A DNA stretch of 64,000 nt from Candidatus Omnitrophota bacterium (GTDB taxonomy: Bacteria > Omnitrophota > Gorgyraeia > 2-02-FULL-51-18). The stretch lies in contig JAJVIE010000003.1 in NCBI GenBank assembly GCA_022072175.1, positions 1,295,893 to 1,359,892 on the forward strand, given 5' to 3'. Below the pieces are notes generated by a model. It did no database searches, was not told the origin of the DNA, and was given only the letters and a program-made list of their open reading frames with translations. Below, in pieces: positions 1 to 8,513 of the stretch. Every line of letters starts with the position of its first letter. Position 1 is the first letter of the stretch. Made by a program: the position numbers and the translations under genes.

Positions 1-1265
1 ACGCGTATCCGGGGGCGGCTTTCGTGCTCGTGCGGCGGGACCTCGTGCCGCTCTTGAGGTCCAAGCGTCCGGACAGCATCTATCTTGATCTGGGCGCGGT
101 GCTCGAGGCCGAGAGATCGGGCCATCCTCCGTTCACTCCGGCCGTACAGCTCCTGTACGCGCTCGATCGCGCTCTGGACGAGCTGCGGACCTCCGGCGGA
201 GTGCGCGCCCGCGCGCGGAGATACGCGGCCAAGAGCCGTCTCCTGCGCTCGGGCCTGCGCCGTCTGGGCGTACGGCTCCTCCTCGAGGACCGGGACGCCT
301 CGCACGTCCTGCAGTCGGCTTGGCTGCCCGGCGGCGTGTCCTACACCGCTCTACACGATGAGCTCAAGCGTCTCGGGTATGTGATCTACGCGGGCCAGTC
401 GTCACTGTCGGGACGGATCTTCCGCCTGTCCAATCTCGGTGAGATCGGTTTGCCGGACCTGCGTCGGCTCCTCGGTCATATCGGACGTATCGTCAAGCGG
501 GCCCGCGCGGCCCTGCCGACGGCCGTGGTGCTGGCCGCCGGGGTCGGCAAGCGCCTGGCTTCGCGCACCGGCGTACGCCCCAAGTGCCTCATCCCCATCG
601 ACCGCCGCGGGACCACGCTGTTGGAGAGATACTTCGATTCATTCAGGGCCGTGGGGTTGCGGCGCGTCGTGGTGGTCGCCGGGCATCTCGAGGGACAGCT
701 GCGCCGGGCCGTGCGCCGCTACGGGCGGGGCCTGAGCGTACGGATCGTCACCAACCGCGAATACCGTCTGGGCAGCATCGTTTCCCTGCGCTGCGCCTCG
801 AGGCACTTCGGGGGTGACGTGCTCGTGATGGACGCGGACGTGTTCTTCCCGACCGAGGCGCTGGAACGCCTGCTGGAACACCGGGGCAGCGCTTTCCTGC
901 TCGATGAGCGCTCCAGGAGCGCCGGCGAGGAGATGATGGTGATGGCTCGCTCGGGCCGCCCCGTGCGCATCGCCAAGCGCCTGCGGCCCGGCCTCGAGGT
1001 GCTCGGCGAAGCCACCGGCATCGTCAAGCTCACGGCGGCCGACGCGCGACGCCTGCGCGGGATCCTCGACCGGCTCTACCGCAGAGGGGTCACTTCCGTC
1101 GAGTACGAGGACGCCTATACGGAGCTGTTAGGCTCCAGCCGGCTCGGATGCGTGCCGGTGGGCGATCTCTTCTGGACGGAGATGGATTTCGAAGAGGACC
1201 TGGCGCGGATCAGCGCCCACCTCACCGCCTCTCAGACGGCCAGTTCCCGCCACGCGCGGCGGTAG
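1..1265 (+). CDS. AEP transaminase (C-terminal part) fused to nucleotidyltransferase, 5'-truncated by window edge
   Basis: The reading frame is open to base 1, so the GTG at 24 is internal and the N-terminus, including the catalytic lysine of the aminotransferase, lies outside. The first ~155 residues match the C-terminal part of 2-aminoethylphosphonate-pyruvate transaminase (PhnW family): FVLVRRDL, a FTPAVQLLYALDRAL stretch and the GYVIYAG...FRLSNLGEIG end. From about residue 165 a MobA/PntC-like nucleotidyltransferase follows, with nucleotide-binding LAAGVGKRL, RPKCLIP, metal-binding MDADVFF and terminal TEMDFEEDL. Known PntC-transaminase fusions couple AEP formation to CMP activation; here the transaminase precedes the transferase. 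Neighbouring PEP-mutase-like and dioxygenase genes support a phosphonate-lipid or phosphonate-glycan role. The end overlaps the convergent next gene by 34 bases. Confidence 0.82.
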   Translation, partial: AYPGAAFVLVRRDLVPLLRSKRPDSIYLDLGAVLEAERSGHPPFTPAVQLLYALDRALDELRTSGGVRARARRYAAKSRLLRSGLRRLGVRLLLEDRDASHVLQSAWLPGGVSYTALHDELKRLGYVIYAGQSSLSGRIFRLSNLGEIGLPDLRRLLGHIGRIVKRARAALPTAVVLAAGVGKRLASRTGVRPKCLIPIDRRGTTLLERYFDSFRAVGLRRVVVVAGHLEGQLRRAVRRYGRGLSVRIVTNREYRLGSIVSLRCASRHFGGDVLVMDADVFFPTEALERLLEHRGSAFLLDERSRSAGEEMMVMARSGRPVRIAKRLRPGLEVLGEATGIVKLTAADARRLRGILDRLYRRGVTSVEYEDAYTELLGSSRLGCVPVGDLFWTEMDFEEDLARISAHLTASQTASSRHARR

Positions 1266-2857
1266 TCCTCGAAGGTCTCGATATCGAACCACCCCGAAGC
1301 GATCCGCACCACGTGGACCTTCTCACCGCGATCGACGATCTCCTGGAGGACATCCGTCATCTGCACGTCCTTGAGGCACGATGCATTATGGTACGGGAAC
1401 TTCTTGCTCCGCGCGGCCTTGAGATACGCTGAGCGCAGGAGCGAGGCGCCCTTCTTCGAGAAGAGGGCCAGTCCGATGTACTCGCCGTTATACTCTCCCG
1501 GGCGCAGGTGGTGGCCGATGGCGGTCACCCACTCACCGTGCTCATCACCGGCGGTCCTGACCCAGTCGGGCTGGGGCTTGGGGTTGCTGGCCCCGCGCCG
1601 GCGGGCCGTGTGCACGACGATCGTGATATCCCGCTTGGAGCGCAGGAGCTTCTGCACCACCGCTTCGTCGATGAGCACATCGCCGTACAGGTGCAGGAAC
1701 TTGTCCCGGGTCTCCTGCGCCGCGGTCAACAGCGAGTGGACCATGCCGGTCCGCGCGTAGTCGGGGTTGCGGTACTTCACGATGCCCGGAGCGGAGATGC
1801 GTTCGGACTTGTAGCCGGTCACTACCGCGATGCGTTGGACGCCGGCGCGGCGCAGTGTGTCGACCTGATGTTCGAGGATGGACTTGCCGCGGACCTCGAG
1901 CGAGGCCTTGGGCCGGTCGGAGTTGAGCGGCCAGATACTGCGCTCAAATCCGGCCGCCGTGATGACCGCAGACGGTGCCTGCTTGTACTTCTGGATGAAC
2001 CGTTCGTCGTTGGACTCAAGGACCGGCTGACCCACCAGACGGAAGACCTCCGATAGCGGTGTCACCCGGGGTTCGACGGTCGCCAGCGATCCGGAGCGTC
2101 GCATCGCGCCGAGCACGTCCTTCATCGCGGTGACCGAAGCGCGCAGGGCCTGGTTGGCGTGGATGACGACCTTGATCCCCATGCGCTTGAGCTGAGGCAG
2201 CTTGACGGACGGATACTTGGTCGGCACCACCACCAGCGGTGTGCGGCTCTTCCAGCGCGCGGCGAACTCCCGGATCTCATCGGGCGTGTGCTTGCGCGAG
2301 TGGATGAGGATCGCGTCGGCCCCGGCGTCCTCGTAGGCGCGGGCCCGGCCGAGGGCCTCCTCCATACCCAGACCGGCGATCAGCGCCTCCGTACGGGCGA
2401 TCACCACGAAATCCTTGGAGCGCTGGGTCGCCTTGGCGGCGCTGATCCTGCCGGCCATCTCGTCGCGATCCACCAGTTCCGGCCTCTCGCCCGGATAGAG
2501 ACTGCACTTCTTCGGGAAGGGATTGTCCTCGATCGAGATGCCCGCGATCCCGGCCATCTCGTACTCGCGGACCATCCGGATGACGTTGTGCACGTTACCG
2601 TAGCCATTATCGCAGTCGGCGATGACGGGGATGCGAACGGCGCCGTTCATGCCCTTGACGGACTCGAGGGCCTCGGTCATCGTCAGCACGTTGGCGTCGG
2701 GCAGGCATTTGGTCGCGGCGGAGATGCCGAAGCTCGACGCCCACACCGCGTCGTACCCGGCCTCCTCGATCAGCTTGGCGCTGAGCGCGTCGTGCGCTCC
2801 GCCGACCAGGACGACCGGTTTAGTTCTTAACAACCGCCGCAGTTGCCGGGCTTTCAT
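1232..2857 (-). CDS. PEP mutase-like / nucleotidyltransferase fusion (phosphonate biosynthesis)
   Basis: 541 residues. Residues 1-290 form a PEP mutase/isocitrate-lyase barrel (GYDAVWASSFGISA, IADCDNGYGN, FVVIARTEALIAGLG, ADAILIHSRK). PEP mutase converts phosphoenolpyruvate to phosphonopyruvate, the committed step to C-P compounds. The diagnostic EDKxxxxxNS motif reads EDNPFPKKCS, so both the Lys and the Asn are changed; a related C-C lyase or hydrolase activity cannot be excluded. Residues ~298-541 are a sugar-nucleotidyltransferase-like domain ending WFDIETFEDYRRAW, as in mutase-linked PntC domains, but its LAAGxGxRL loop is degenerate (ITAAGFERSIWPL). The ATG at 2857 has an AAGGAG site. 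It is last in an operon with the flippase-like and dioxygenase genes and overlaps the former by 38 bases. Confidence 0.82.
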   Translation of the reverse strand: MKARQLRRLLRTKPVVLVGGAHDALSAKLIEEAGYDAVWASSFGISAATKCLPDANVLTMTEALESVKGMNGAVRIPVIADCDNGYGNVHNVIRMVREYEMAGIAGISIEDNPFPKKCSLYPGERPELVDRDEMAGRISAAKATQRSKDFVVIARTEALIAGLGMEEALGRARAYEDAGADAILIHSRKHTPDEIREFAARWKSRTPLVVVPTKYPSVKLPQLKRMGIKVVIHANQALRASVTAMKDVLGAMRRSGSLATVEPRVTPLSEVFRLVGQPVLESNDERFIQKYKQAPSAVITAAGFERSIWPLNSDRPKASLEVRGKSILEHQVDTLRRAGVQRIAVVTGYKSERISAPGIVKYRNPDYARTGMVHSLLTAAQETRDKFLHLYGDVLIDEAVVQKLLRSKRDITIVVHTARRRGASNPKPQPDWVRTAGDEHGEWVTAIGHHLRPGEYNGEYIGLALFSKKGASLLRSAYLKAARSKKFPYHNASCLKDVQMTDVLQEIVDRGEKVHVVRIASGWFDIETFEDYRRAWRELAV

Positions 2858-3899
2858 CGCGATCGCTCTCCTTGTAGTCCTTGCGTGTCCCCTGCGGCCG
2901 GCCGGGACGACCCCGGCGATACCATCCCAAGACCGCGATACCGGCCAGACCCCAGATGATCTGGCGAAATCTTTTGAGCAGGCTCGCCGCTACTCCGAAA
3001 GCCGGCGGGATGCCCAGCCACGCGGCGCCCAGCGCGAGCCCCGCTTCTTGCGCGCCCAAGTTGCCGGGCACGAAAAAACTCGCCGTCTTGGTCAGGTGCA
3101 ACAGCGCCTCGAGGATCAGCGCTTCGGTCAGACCCGCCTCGATGCCGCAGAGCCGGAAGAGCACGTAGATCTCACCCGCTCCGGCGATCCATCCGGCCAG
3201 GTGCAGCGCCATCGACGCGCCGAACGCCCCGATGCGTGCCGTGTACATCTCGGAGACGTACCGGTCCACCTCGCGTAGACCCTCGCGCACGCGATCGGGC
3301 AGGCGCAATCTCAGCCAAGCGCTCACGCTCTCGACCGCCGCGCGGATCCCTCCGCGCTGCAACGCGTACACGCCGACGCACAGACCGATCCCGGCCAACA
3401 GCGTCACCCACATCGCCGCCTGCCAGGACCCGCTCCGGGGTAGCCGGGGCCAGGCCAGCGCCAGACCGATCAGCCAGAAGATGACCTCGGAGTACAGCAG
3501 GACCGCCCGGCCGGCCAGCACGCTCGAGAGCGCCTCGCGGCGGAGGATACCGAACTTCTCCGCGCACAGCTCGGCCTTGAGCGGTTCGCCTCCCACGTCG
3601 GCGAACGGGGTGACGCTGTTGAGCGCCTCCCCGGCCAGACGGATACCGTAGAGCGGTCCCAGAGACACGCGCGGCGAGGCGCTCGGCGGGAAGAGCATCC
3701 GCCAGCCGGCGACGTCCCATGCGCAGGCCAGCGGGTACACGCATAGGAAGAGCGCCGTACCCGGGACGCCGACCGCGCGGACGGCCGCCAGCAGTTCCGC
3801 CCATCCGACAGAGCGCAGGGTCAGCGCCATCAGGACCGACCCCGCCAGCAGGAACACCGTTGCGGCCAGGCGGCCGCCGAGCGTTGCGGCGGTCTTCAC
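2820..3899 (-). CDS. Lysylphosphatidylglycerol synthase TM-region / flippase-like integral membrane protein
   Basis: 359 residues with about eight hydrophobic segments. Landmarks of the AglD/LPG_synthase_TM (UPF0104) family are visible: an N-terminal pair of helices, TPFADVGGEPLKAEL near residue 97 (the family's conserved GGExxK/R turn) and FFVPGNLGAQEAGLALG near 276. Members are membrane proteins linked to flipping or transferring lipid-linked groups. The GTG start at 3899 overlaps the stop of the upstream dioxygenase gene (GTGA), so the two are translationally coupled. Placed between a dioxygenase and a PEP-mutase fusion, it may handle a phosphonolipid; that role is inference. A DUF-level membrane protein with another substrate is the alternative. 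Confidence 0.7.
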   Translation of the reverse strand: MKTAATLGGRLAATVFLLAGSVLMALTLRSVGWAELLAAVRAVGVPGTALFLCVYPLACAWDVAGWRMLFPPSASPRVSLGPLYGIRLAGEALNSVTPFADVGGEPLKAELCAEKFGILRREALSSVLAGRAVLLYSEVIFWLIGLALAWPRLPRSGSWQAAMWVTLLAGIGLCVGVYALQRGGIRAAVESVSAWLRLRLPDRVREGLREVDRYVSEMYTARIGAFGASMALHLAGWIAGAGEIYVLFRLCGIEAGLTEALILEALLHLTKTASFFVPGNLGAQEAGLALGAAWLGIPPAFGVAASLLKRFRQIIWGLAGIAVLGWYRRGRPGRPQGTRKDYKESDRDESPATAAVVKN

Positions 3900-4672
3900 A
3901 CTTTGAAAACGTACTGCTTGCCCGGTTCCCGCTCATGATCGGGCGGATAGCTCCGGCGCTTGTCGTCGAAATACCGCAGGCGGTGGTCGCCGTCCTTGGC
4001 GCGATTGTACGTGAGGTACATATTGCGCCGCTGGGAGGCGGTCAGGTTGGGCTGGGACCGGTGCGGTACGAAACAATCGAAGAACGCCACGTCCCCCGGC
4101 GACATCGGGTACGGCACGAACTCGATACCGTCCAGCTCGCGGCCCTCCAGGGGCTGCCACTTACGACCGATCAACCCGCGCTTGTGATGCCCGGCGGCCA
4201 GCTCCAGACAGCCGTTCTCGACCGTGCTCTCGTCGAGCGTGACCAGCACCGACAGGAAGAACGGCGCGTATTCGTCCCAGCCGGGCTGGATGTCCTGATG
4301 CGGCGTGAACCCTCCTCCACCGGGACGCTTGAAATTGATCTTTTCCTTGAAGAGCACCGCGCGGTCGCCCAGCAGTCTGGAAGCAGCGTCGATCATCTTG
4401 GGGTCCTGGATGTAGCGTCCGAGCACGGGCTGGACCTCGCAGAACTTCTCGATGCGGGAGAGGATCCTCTGGCCCTTGGCCAGGAGGCTCTCCTCGAGGT
4501 ATACCATCTCGCGGCCGACGGACGGGGCCCGCGAGGACAGCTCCTCCACGGCCGCTTGCAATTCCCGGACCTCCTCGGGACCGTACATCGACCTGATGAC
4601 GACGTAGCCGTCCCTTTCGAAAGCCCTGACATCCGCTTCCGTCAACCCGCTCCAACCTTTCACGATCGACAT
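3896..4672 (-). CDS. Phytanoyl-CoA dioxygenase (PhyH) family Fe(II)/2-oxoglutarate oxygenase
   Basis: 258 residues from the ATG at 4672, chosen because a GGAAAGG site lies just upstream; an in-frame GTG at 4699 would add nine residues. The fold is PhyH-like: FERDGYVVIRSMY at the N-terminus, iron ligands in FTPHQDIQ (HxD) and VPHRSQPN (distal His), and 2-oxoglutarate-binding Arg in ASQRRNMYLTYN. Such enzymes hydroxylate C-H bonds; PhnY* members act on 2-AEP. The neighbouring transaminase and PEP-mutase-like genes make an aminophosphonate or phosphonolipid a plausible substrate, as tailoring rather than degradation because biosynthetic genes surround it. Substrate is inferred from context only. 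First gene of a three-gene operon, divergent from the transporter at 4786. Confidence 0.8.
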   Translation of the reverse strand: MSIVKGWSGLTEADVRAFERDGYVVIRSMYGPEEVRELQAAVEELSSRAPSVGREMVYLEESLLAKGQRILSRIEKFCEVQPVLGRYIQDPKMIDAASRLLGDRAVLFKEKINFKRPGGGGFTPHQDIQPGWDEYAPFFLSVLVTLDESTVENGCLELAAGHHKRGLIGRKWQPLEGRELDGIEFVPYPMSPGDVAFFDCFVPHRSQPNLTASQRRNMYLTYNRAKDGDHRLRYFDDKRRSYPPDHEREPGKQYVFKV

Positions 4673-4785
4673 CCTACGCCTTTCCGGGCCGCGCGGCACG
4701 TGAGCCGCGTCACTGCCCCCTGAGGGTTCCTGGTGAATAATGATCGCTTACGCGATAAGATAGCCGATATCCGGGGATCACACCA

Positions 4786-6444
4786 ATGGATCATTTGTCC
4801 CAACTCTTCACGCACCACAGCGTCGCGCAGGCCGTGCTGGTCCTGAGCTTGGTCATCGCCGTGGGTCTGATGCTCGGCAGTCTCAGCATCGGCGGCATTC
4901 GCTTGGGCATCGCGGGCGTTCTCTTCTCCGGCATCCTCTTCGCCCAGCTCGGCCTGCGTATCGAGCCGGAGACGCTCGAGTTCGTCCGCGAGCTGGGACT
5001 CATCTTTTTCGTCTACACGATCGGGATGCAGTTGGGGCCCGGTTTCATGAATTCCTTCAAGAAGGACGGCCTTCGATTCAACATCATGGCCGCGATGATC
5101 GTGCTGGGCGGGGTCGTGATCACCTGGGGCATCATACATCTGGCCGGTGTGGACAAGGCCGTAGCGGTCGGTCTCTTCTCCGGAGCCACGACCAACACCC
5201 CGTCGCTGGCGGCGGCCAGCGAGGCCCTGCGCGGCCTCGGGGACCTCGAGCGAGCCAAGATGCCCGGCGTCGGGTACGCGGTCGCCTATCCTTTTGGCAT
5301 CCTGGGCATCATCCTCACGATGATCCTGACCAAGGCGCTCTTCCGCATCGACCCGGCGGCGGAGGCGGCGCGCCATGAGGCCGAGCACCGCCCGCACGGC
5401 TCGACGCTGGACGCGATCAATCTCGACGTCACCAACGCCAATCTCGACGGTCTGCGCGTACGCGAGCTGCCTTTCCTCGAGGGCTCTCCGGTGGTCATCT
5501 CCCGGATCCTGCATGATGGGGGAGTCGTGGTGGCACAGGCGGACACGCTCGTGCGCTTGGGTGACACCCTCCTGGCGGTCGGTCCCAAGAACAAGCTCGA
5601 GGAGCTCCGTCGCTTGGTCGGCGCCGAGAGCCGCGTCGATATCCGCAAGCTCCCGCAGGCCATCACGACCCAGCGCATCGTCGTCACCCGCAAGGAGATC
5701 CTCGGCAGGACGCCCGACGATCTGGGGTACCGCGAGAAGTACGGCGTGACCTTCACGCGCATGATCCGCACCGAGGTGCAGATCCCGGTGACCGGCTCCG
5801 TGCGCCTGCAGTACGGAGATGTGCTCATCGCCGTCGGTGAGGAGGCCGCGCTCAAGAAGGTCGCCCCGCTCCTGGGCAATTCCCCCACCCAGCTCAATCA
5901 TCCGCAGGTGATCCCGGTGTTCGTGGGTATTTTCCTCGGCATCCTGCTGGGCACCTTGCCCATCCACCTGCCGGGTGTGCCGGCTCCCGTGAAACTCGGC
6001 CTGGCCGGAGGCCCGCTCATCGTGGCGCTGCTCTTGAGCCGTACGGGGCATTGGGGACCCTTCGTCTGGTATCTGCCGGTGAGCGCCAACTTCATGATGC
6101 GCGAGATCGGCATCACGCTCTTCTTGGCGTGCGTGGGACTGAGATCGGGGGATACTTTCGTCGCGACGCTGACGCAGGGCGATGGATTCTACTGGATGGG
6201 TCTGGCGGCGCTCATCACGTTCGTGCCGATCTTCTGCGTGTCGATGTACTGCATGATCCGCTACCGGATCAATTTTCTCACGCTGTGCGGGCTCTTGGCG
6301 GGTTCCATGACGGACCCTCCGGCACTGGCCTTCGCCAATGCCTTCGCCTCCTCCAACGCGCCGGGCATCTCCTACGCCTCGGTGTATCCGCTGGTGATGC
6401 TCCTGCGCATCCTGGCGGCCCAACTGATCGTCCTTTTTCTCTAG
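4786..6444 (+). CDS. Aspartate:alanine exchanger (AspT/YidE/YbjL) family transporter
   Basis: 552 residues. Two hydrophobic halves, each with several helices and the conserved family turns (SGATTNTPSLAAASEAL near 144 and LLAGSMTDPPALAFAN near 505), flank a cytoplasmic insert of two TrkA_C/RCK_C domains (about residues 205-365, e.g. LRVRELPFLEGSPVVISR). This architecture is typical of the AspT/YidE antiporters, which exchange amino acids or dicarboxylates; the substrate cannot be told from sequence. A GGGGAT element precedes the ATG by about eight bases. It is transcribed alone, between the divergent phosphonate operon and the convergent ABC permease gene. Confidence 0.85.
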   Translation: MDHLSQLFTHHSVAQAVLVLSLVIAVGLMLGSLSIGGIRLGIAGVLFSGILFAQLGLRIEPETLEFVRELGLIFFVYTIGMQLGPGFMNSFKKDGLRFNIMAAMIVLGGVVITWGIIHLAGVDKAVAVGLFSGATTNTPSLAAASEALRGLGDLERAKMPGVGYAVAYPFGILGIILTMILTKALFRIDPAAEAARHEAEHRPHGSTLDAINLDVTNANLDGLRVRELPFLEGSPVVISRILHDGGVVVAQADTLVRLGDTLLAVGPKNKLEELRRLVGAESRVDIRKLPQAITTQRIVVTRKEILGRTPDDLGYREKYGVTFTRMIRTEVQIPVTGSVRLQYGDVLIAVGEEAALKKVAPLLGNSPTQLNHPQVIPVFVGIFLGILLGTLPIHLPGVPAPVKLGLAGGPLIVALLLSRTGHWGPFVWYLPVSANFMMREIGITLFLACVGLRSGDTFVATLTQGDGFYWMGLAALITFVPIFCVSMYCMIRYRINFLTLCGLLAGSMTDPPALAFANAFASSNAPGISYASVYPLVMLLRILAAQLIVLFL

Positions 6445-6469
6445 CCTCACGGAGCGCTCGAGGGGCATG

Positions 6470-7576
6470 CTACTCGAGCCTCTTATGGAATCTCTTGATG
6501 CTCAGTCCTAGCACGAGCGCGCAGATCGCCACCAAGGGCAGGATCTCTCCCCACAGGTCGTCGTACCCGAGCCCTTTGAGGATGATACCGCGCACGATCT
6601 TCAGGTAATACGTCAGCGGAATGAAGTACCCGATACCGTAGATCGGCCACGGCATCGACTCGCGCGGGAAGATGAATCCGGACAAGAGGATCGACGGCGC
6701 CGCGAAGAACATGATGATCTGCGACGCTTGCTGCTGGTTCTCGGCGACGGTCGAAGCGTACAACCCGAACCCCAGGCACACGGTCAAGAAGAGCATCGTC
6801 AGCACGAACAGCGTCAGCGGATTTCCCCGGATGGGCACGGCGAAGAGGAGGTTGGCCGAGGCGATGATCGTCAGCGCGATGAGCAGGCCCACGCCGACGT
6901 AAGGAATGAGCTTGCCGAGGATGATCTCCCACGGCTTGACCGGCGTGACCAGGAGCTGCTCGATATTGCCCCTCTCCTTCTCCCGGACGATGGCCGTCGC
7001 CGTGATCATGGGGATCAACAGCTGCAGCAAGAGCCCCACCAGCCCCGGCACCATGAAGAACGGGCTCTTGAGGTCCGGGTTGTACCACAACCGGGGCTTG
7101 AAAACGACCGGCGGCTCCCCGTCCGTACGGAGGAGGCCCTGTCTCAGCATGTATTGTGTCACGATCGCCTGGCTGGTGTTCATCGCGGTGTTGGCCGGAT
7201 TGGAATCGGTGCCGTCGATGATCAACTGCAGTTCGGCCTGCCGTCCGGCCAGGAGGTCCCTCATGAACCCGGGCGGGATGATGAGGCCCGCTTTGACCTT
7301 CCCGCGATCGATGGCCTGGCGCACGGCCTCGAAGGACGCTGGCCGGTCCGTGATGTCGAAGTACGCCGACTGCTCGAAAGCCTCCGTCAGCCGGCGGCTC
7401 ATGGACGTACGGTCCTGATCGTAGACGGCCGTCGGCAGGTGTTTGACGTCGGTGTTGATCGCGTAGCCGTACGTGATCAACTGCATGAAAGGCATCAGCG
7501 CGATGAGCACCAGAGTGCGTCTGTCGCGCAAGAGATGGATCATCTCCTTGCGGGCGATAGCCTTAATCCGCGGCAT
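6470..7576 (-). CDS. ABC-2 type permease, drug/lipid exporter (YhhJ/YbhR-like)
   Basis: 368 residues from the ATG at 7576 (PRIKAIARKEM..LRDRRTLVLIALMPFMQLI), a typical ABC-2 membrane-protein beginning. A large extracytoplasmic loop (residues ~50-170, DVKHLPTAVYDQD...) follows the first helix, then five helices, with the cytoplasmic signature REKERGNIEQLLVTPV near 195 that defines the YhhJ/YbhR/YbhS group. It forms the channel of an exporter with the preceding ATPase; the start overlaps that gene's end by 14 bases. Last gene of the seven-gene operon that also encodes a HlyD-type adaptor and TolC channel. Substrate unknown; the ketoacyl synthase and reductase upstream suggest a lipid-like product. 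Confidence 0.87.
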   Translation of the reverse strand: MPRIKAIARKEMIHLLRDRRTLVLIALMPFMQLITYGYAINTDVKHLPTAVYDQDRTSMSRRLTEAFEQSAYFDITDRPASFEAVRQAIDRGKVKAGLIIPPGFMRDLLAGRQAELQLIIDGTDSNPANTAMNTSQAIVTQYMLRQGLLRTDGEPPVVFKPRLWYNPDLKSPFFMVPGLVGLLLQLLIPMITATAIVREKERGNIEQLLVTPVKPWEIILGKLIPYVGVGLLIALTIIASANLLFAVPIRGNPLTLFVLTMLFLTVCLGFGLYASTVAENQQQASQIIMFFAAPSILLSGFIFPRESMPWPIYGIGYFIPLTYYLKIVRGIILKGLGYDDLWGEILPLVAICALVLGLSIKRFHKRLE

Positions 7577-8513
7577 GGGGACCCCGCGCCTCTTCTTCGT
7601 TCTCGATGACGGCGAAGACATCCTCCAGCGACGGCTCGATGGTCCGCACACCCGTCAGCTCTATGCCTTCGCTCCGGGCGATCTCGGCGATGCGCGTCCG
7701 CGCTTCCCGCTCGTCCTGCACGTTGAGATGCAAGGTCGTGCCGTAGGCCGTCAAGCCCGTGAGCCCTACCATGCGCTCGAACGCGGCCGAGGCCTTGAGC
7801 AAAGGCCGACATTCCACCTCGAGCAGCCGGCCGGCCAGACGCGACTTGAGCTCCTGCGGGGAGCCCATGCGCAGGATACGCCCCCCGCTGATGAAGGCCA
7901 GCTGATTGCACCGCTCGGCCTCCTCCATGTAGTGCGTCGTGACCAGCAGAGCGACTCCCGAAGCGCTCAACTTGTAAAAGAGCTCCCACAACGCCCGCCG
8001 CGACAGCGGATCGACGCCCGCGGTCGGCTCATCGAGGAAGAGCACGCGGGGCTCGTGCAAGATGGCGTTCGCGAGGGCCAGGCGCTGTTTCCATCCGCCG
8101 GAGAGCACGCCCGCCAGACGCGTGCGATACTCCCCCAGACCGGTCAGAGCGTACACCTGCTCGATGCGTCCGCGCAGACGCTCGCCCTCCAACAGATACA
8201 CGCTGCCGTAGAACTCCAGGTTCTCCTGCACGGTCAGATCGGAGTAGAGGGAGAATTTTTGGGACACGTATCCGATGCTGAGCTTGATGCGTTCGGGGTC
8301 CTTGCCGACGTCGTGGCCCGCGACGGTCGCGCTGCCGCTCGAGGGCGCCAGGATGCCGCAGAGCATGCGAATGGTCGTGCTCTTACCCGCTCCGTTGGGC
8401 CCGAGAAATCCGAAGATCTCGCCGTAGTCGAGCCGGAACGAGACGCGGTCCACGGCCGTCTGCCGGCCGAACCTCCGCGTCAGCTCCCGGACCTCTATCG
8501 CCGGGACGCTCAA
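7563..8513 (-). CDS. ABC transporter ATP-binding protein (drug-exporter type)
   Basis: 316 residues. Walker A GPNGAGKSTT near 38, Q-loop around GYVSQKFSLYSDL, signature LSGGWKQRLALA near 137, Walker B RVLFLDEPTAGVD near 157 and the switch His in TTHYMEEAE are all intact, so it should hydrolyse ATP. A C-terminal ~80-residue extension (DUF4162-like) fits exporters of the YhiH/YbhF/CcmA group. The start is TTG at 8513 sharing bases with the stop of the HlyD gene (TTGA), i.e. coupled translation. It powers the permease encoded next. Confidence 0.88.
   Translation of the reverse strand: MSVPAIEVRELTRRFGRQTAVDRVSFRLDYGEIFGFLGPNGAGKSTTIRMLCGILAPSSGSATVAGHDVGKDPERIKLSIGYVSQKFSLYSDLTVQENLEFYGSVYLLEGERLRGRIEQVYALTGLGEYRTRLAGVLSGGWKQRLALANAILHEPRVLFLDEPTAGVDPLSRRALWELFYKLSASGVALLVTTHYMEEAERCNQLAFISGGRILRMGSPQELKSRLAGRLLEVECRPLLKASAAFERMVGLTGLTAYGTTLHLNVQDEREARTRIAEIARSEGIELTGVRTIEPSLEDVFAVIENEEEARGPHAAD

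Noticed and set aside
4660..6468. 602-codon minus-strand reading frame over the AspT-like gene
   Set aside because: The plus-strand transporter has family motifs and membrane helices; the minus frame is His/Asp/Gln-rich and featureless.
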